Source of the DNA: an uncultured Sphingobacteriales bacterium
GTDB lineage: Bacteria > Bacteroidota > Bacteroidia > Chitinophagales > Chitinophagaceae
Reading direction: 5' to 3'
NCBI GenBank assembly: GCA_937991535.1
Contig: CALKHN010000080.1
Coordinates: forward strand, 1-53,251
DNA: 53,251 nucleotides
Shown: piece after piece, positions 51,137-53,251 of the stretch
How the letters are laid out: every line of letters starts with the position of its first letter
Position numbering within the stretch: the first letter of the stretch is position 1
Program-made: the position numbers and the translations under genes
The notes under the pieces: model-generated
Databases searched by the model: none
What the model was told of the DNA's origin: nothing
Seen by the model: only the letters and a program-made list of their open reading frames with translations

Positions 51137-51781
51137 TTATTCTGTTTCGCTATCGTCTTCCCAATTATCCTCCACTTCATCGAGATTTTTCTCATTGTCG
51201 GGGCCTTCATGGAAAAGCGTATTTTCTTCCTGTGGTTCTGTTGTCTCTACCCCTGTTTCAGGTGCGCCGAACAAGTCGGGCGCAAACTTGGCTGACAATG
51301 CAGTCTTGCGCTTGCGTATTACTTCTGCCTGTTCGGGGAATTGTGCAGGGTCGGGTACTTTCATCCAGGCATCCCTGTAATTGCCCTCTTTCTCCAGTTC
51401 GTCCACTTTAGCCATAGCTTCCTTAAATTTCTTTTCCTTTTCTTCCTTAGCCTTTTTTTCTTTGTCGGCTTTCTCCTTTTCCATAGCCGATTGTGTTTTG
51501 GCTTCTTCCAATTGCTTCATAAAGGCTTCCATATTATCTAATAAGCCTGAAGCGGATTGCAAAGGCGTGGTTATCCTTTCAAAAAATCCCTCGTCCAATT
51601 CGTTTACCGTTCCCTTTAGATTAAGGGGCGGAATTAGTTTTCTTGCATCATCTCCACATTGTTCATTATTGAGCATAACCGATACTATCCAATTGTTTTC
51701 TGCTCCTTTGCGTATAGTCAATTGCAGGTCGCCTGTAATATTCAATGCCGCTACTTCGCTAAAAAAATTTGTCGTTTCCAT
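51137..51781 (-). CDS. PRTRC system protein E
   Basis: A 214-residue protein matching PRTRC protein E. An N-terminal conserved part (ITGDLQLTIRKG, WIVSVMLNNEQCGDDARKLIPPLNLKG) is followed by a long charged coiled coil rich in Lys/Glu (about 90-145) and an acidic C-terminus. The function is not known. It starts a likely operon with proteins C, the 393-residue protein, B and ThiF. Confidence 0.87.
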   Translation of the reverse strand: METTNFFSEVAALNITGDLQLTIRKGAENNWIVSVMLNNEQCGDDARKLIPPLNLKGTVNELDEGFFERITTPLQSASGLLDNMEAFMKQLEEAKTQSAMEKEKADKEKKAKEEKEKKFKEAMAKVDELEKEGNYRDAWMKVPDPAQFPEQAEVIRKRKTALSAKFAPDLFGAPETGVETTEPQEENTLFHEGPDNEKNLDEVEDNWEDDSETE

Positions 51782-51845
51782 CTTTTAAATAATTTATTTT
51801 TCAAATATTCTGTATAGTCCTACTACCGTTTTGTTCCACACCGTC

Positions 51846-52079
51846 CTACTTAAAAAGCAAGCCCCATACACCCCAAAGCATCACAAAAAAGGCTACCCAT
51901 TTCAGTATCCATTCTATGGAAAGGGTAATCAGCCCGATGAAATAGTTGCTGAAATGCTGCAATCCTCCTAAGCCTCTGCGGTTAAACTGTCGCATACCGA
52001 CGATGAGCCTGATGCCCAACCCTGCAAAAAACAGGGTTGGGTAAGAAATGCCTTGCAATAGTTTTATTAATGCCTCCAT
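51846..52079 (-). CDS. Small membrane protein, two transmembrane helices
   Basis: A 77-residue protein with two hydrophobic helices (about 12-27 and 45-75) joined by a basic loop (GMRQFNRRGLGG). I do not recognise a family. It runs in line with the PRTRC genes and ends 64 bp before protein E starts; it may belong to the same mobile element. Confidence 0.65.
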   Translation of the reverse strand: MEALIKLLQGISYPTLFFAGLGIRLIVGMRQFNRRGLGGLQHFSNYFIGLITLSIEWILKWVAFFVMLWGVWGLLFK

Positions 52080-52089
52080 AAATTCACGT

Positions 52090-52467
52090 TTAAGGGTTGA
52101 ACAATAAATCTACTGCCAGTACGAATTTGTGATTGCTGTGCTTGCGTGTGGTGGTATATAAAGTCAGGCAATGCACCATGTATAATGCGAGGTAGCCATC
52201 AAACAACTGGTCGGCAAATACTCGGCTATGTGTATGCAGGTAATTGCCGTATCGCTTAATTTTTTTTTCCACTTCGTCCACAAAGGACAGCCATGCCTCA
52301 ATGGTCAGCAAACCATTTTCCCACTTCCCATGTAAATGCTCATCCTCTTTTATGGTTGCACATAAATTGCCGGCATATTCCAGTAAAGCAGGTATTTCCT
52401 GCGGGAACAGTTCATGCAGCAACTTGGCTTTCTCTACGTTTATCAATTTCTCTAAAGGTTTCATCAT
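52090..52467 (-). CDS. Hypothetical protein of the PRTRC region
   Basis: A 125-residue, mostly helical protein of unknown family, without signal peptide or membrane segment. It is 10 bp upstream of the two-helix membrane protein gene, so they are likely co-transcribed. The ATG at 52464 (MKPLEKLI) is an alternative start. Confidence 0.65.
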   Translation of the reverse strand: MMKPLEKLINVEKAKLLHELFPQEIPALLEYAGNLCATIKEDEHLHGKWENGLLTIEAWLSFVDEVEKKIKRYGNYLHTHSRVFADQLFDGYLALYMVHCLTLYTTTRKHSNHKFVLAVDLLFNP

Positions 52468-52523
52468 CCATTTTTTTGAGTAAATAAATGAGGGCAGGCA
52501 GGACTACTGCCCGCCCTGCTGTC

Positions 52524-53251
52524 TTAGTTCAGTGCAAATGCGTCAGCCCCGTTCATAGCAAATTCATTGCAGAGGTTAAAGGCTGACTGTGCTTTTAGTT
52601 GTGCCGTACCGCCCATCACGATAGATTGCAGTTTGGCTTCATCATCTTTGTAATTGCGGACATTCTGATAATAGCCCGTGATGCCGTTATACGCTCCGAA
52701 CACTGTTCCTTTGGTAGTATCCATTTGTTGTGTATCCGCTATCATTGCATAGGCAAAGGCATCGTTAACGGTGTTTTTGAACACGGTAGACAATTCATCT
52801 TCTGCACCTTTTTTAAGTGCTGCAAATGTTTCCTTATTCGGGCATAGTGCCAGTTGAATAAGCTTTTTCACTTCCGTATCAGTGATACGTACCTTTGCCC
52901 ATTGGTTGAATATTTCTTCCAGTTTGGTACTTAACTGGTTAGCCAGTCCCATTACTTTGTGCGCCTCTTCCAAACGCTGTTTTGCACCTGATGTATGACG
53001 AATGCGCACCACGTTGGACATATTACGAAGCGATGCATTCAGCGTGTTCTGGCAAACTATCCTTATGGGTGTAAAGGCTGCGGTTATGCTGCCTGTTCCA
53101 TCGTGAGAGGTGGTCAGGAAAATGTATTTTTCGGTTACGTCATCACCATTGCCCACACGAATATAATCGGGTAGTTTGGCGGTTATAAATATGCGTTCCC
53201 CATTACCCAATGCCCCTGCGGTTTCATACAGTATGCCTTCGCCACCGCCTA
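52524..53251 (-). CDS. DUF932 domain protein (phage/plasmid-like), partial at window edge
   Basis: The right edge cuts off the N-terminus. The visible part is in frame to the last bases (reading GGGEGILYETAGALGNGERI). It matches the C-terminal part of DUF932/phage-plasmid-like proteins, with ITAKLPDYIRVG, the block SITAAFTPIRIVCQNTLNAS and a helical C-terminus. Such proteins occur on plasmids and integrative elements, often near PRTRC genes. The function is unknown; some relatives are linked with resistance to restriction. A TTG at 53210 is not the real start, as the frame continues. Confidence 0.85.
   Translation of the reverse strand, partial: GGGEGILYETAGALGNGERIFITAKLPDYIRVGNGDDVTEKYIFLTTSHDGTGSITAAFTPIRIVCQNTLNASLRNMSNVVRIRHTSGAKQRLEEAHKVMGLANQLSTKLEEIFNQWAKVRITDTEVKKLIQLALCPNKETFAALKKGAEDELSTVFKNTVNDAFAYAMIADTQQMDTTKGTVFGAYNGITGYYQNVRNYKDDEAKLQSIVMGGTAQLKAQSAFNLCNEFAMNGADAFALN

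Overview
The window looks like a chromosomal segment of a Bacteroidota bacterium, most likely family Chitinophagaceae. The evidence is the short RpoD-type sigma factor, the PUR-like DUF3276 protein, several DinB/DUF1572 proteins, beta-barrel proteins typical of the phylum, promoters of the Bacteroidota form (-33 TTG / -7 TAnnTTTG) and few Shine-Dalgarno sequences. No tRNA, rRNA, CRISPR array, transposase or integrase was recognised. The species cannot be named from the sequence alone.

Layout. 0-5.1 kb: a PhyH-type dioxygenase, an M20 amidohydrolase, a DinB protein and rpsA (six S1 domains) between a clear promoter and a perfect terminator. 5.1-7.1 kb: a compact module of a thioredoxin-like mini-protein, an exported protein of unknown function and a MarR-type regulator with a Cys/His tail. 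Each gene has its own copy of the palindrome GTTAGGAATCCTAAC upstream, so the module looks self-regulated. 7.1-12.7 kb (minus strand): M1 peptidase, TPR protein, folB, trxB, rpoD. 13-21 kb: threonine aldolase, pgi, DUF3276 protein, an MsbA-like ABC exporter and a patatin/Omp85 protein. 20.8-23.2 kb: hutG and hutI. 23.3-26.7 kb: DinB proteins, a GlxA-type regulator, a VOC protein and a decayed DinB fragment. 26.9-28.9 kb: an ECF sigma factor overlapping a membrane-anchored beta-barrel protein. 28.9-31.9 kb: a row of extracytoplasmic genes (OB-fold protein, monohaem c-type lipoprotein, YceI, DUF5777 barrel, Rieske protein) that suggests an uncharacterised envelope redox module. 32-37.5 kb (minus): GH29 fucosidase, two sulfatases and a DUF6528-like protein, which together fit breakdown of a sulfated fucose-containing glycan. 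37.6-47.4 kb: exonuclease III, three large uncharacterised exported proteins, one pseudogene, and a TPR histidine kinase with its LuxR-type response regulator.

47.45-48.17 kb has no gene and is packed with hairpins and inverted repeats. From there to the right edge, all genes are on the minus strand and belong to a PRTRC cassette (ThiF-like, B, C and E proteins, plus companions and a DUF932 protein cut by the window edge). PRTRC cassettes are usually carried by plasmids or integrated elements, so the hairpin-rich stretch is a likely border of a mobile element.

The most unusual signals are: (1) the three-gene MarR/thioredoxin-like module with three matching palindromes, two of them nested in 13-bp inverted repeats; (2) a family of degenerate 7-bp tandem repeats in at least four intergenic regions, with 17 consecutive units at 10366-10484; (3) the envelope redox gene row; (4) the hairpin-rich border of the PRTRC region.
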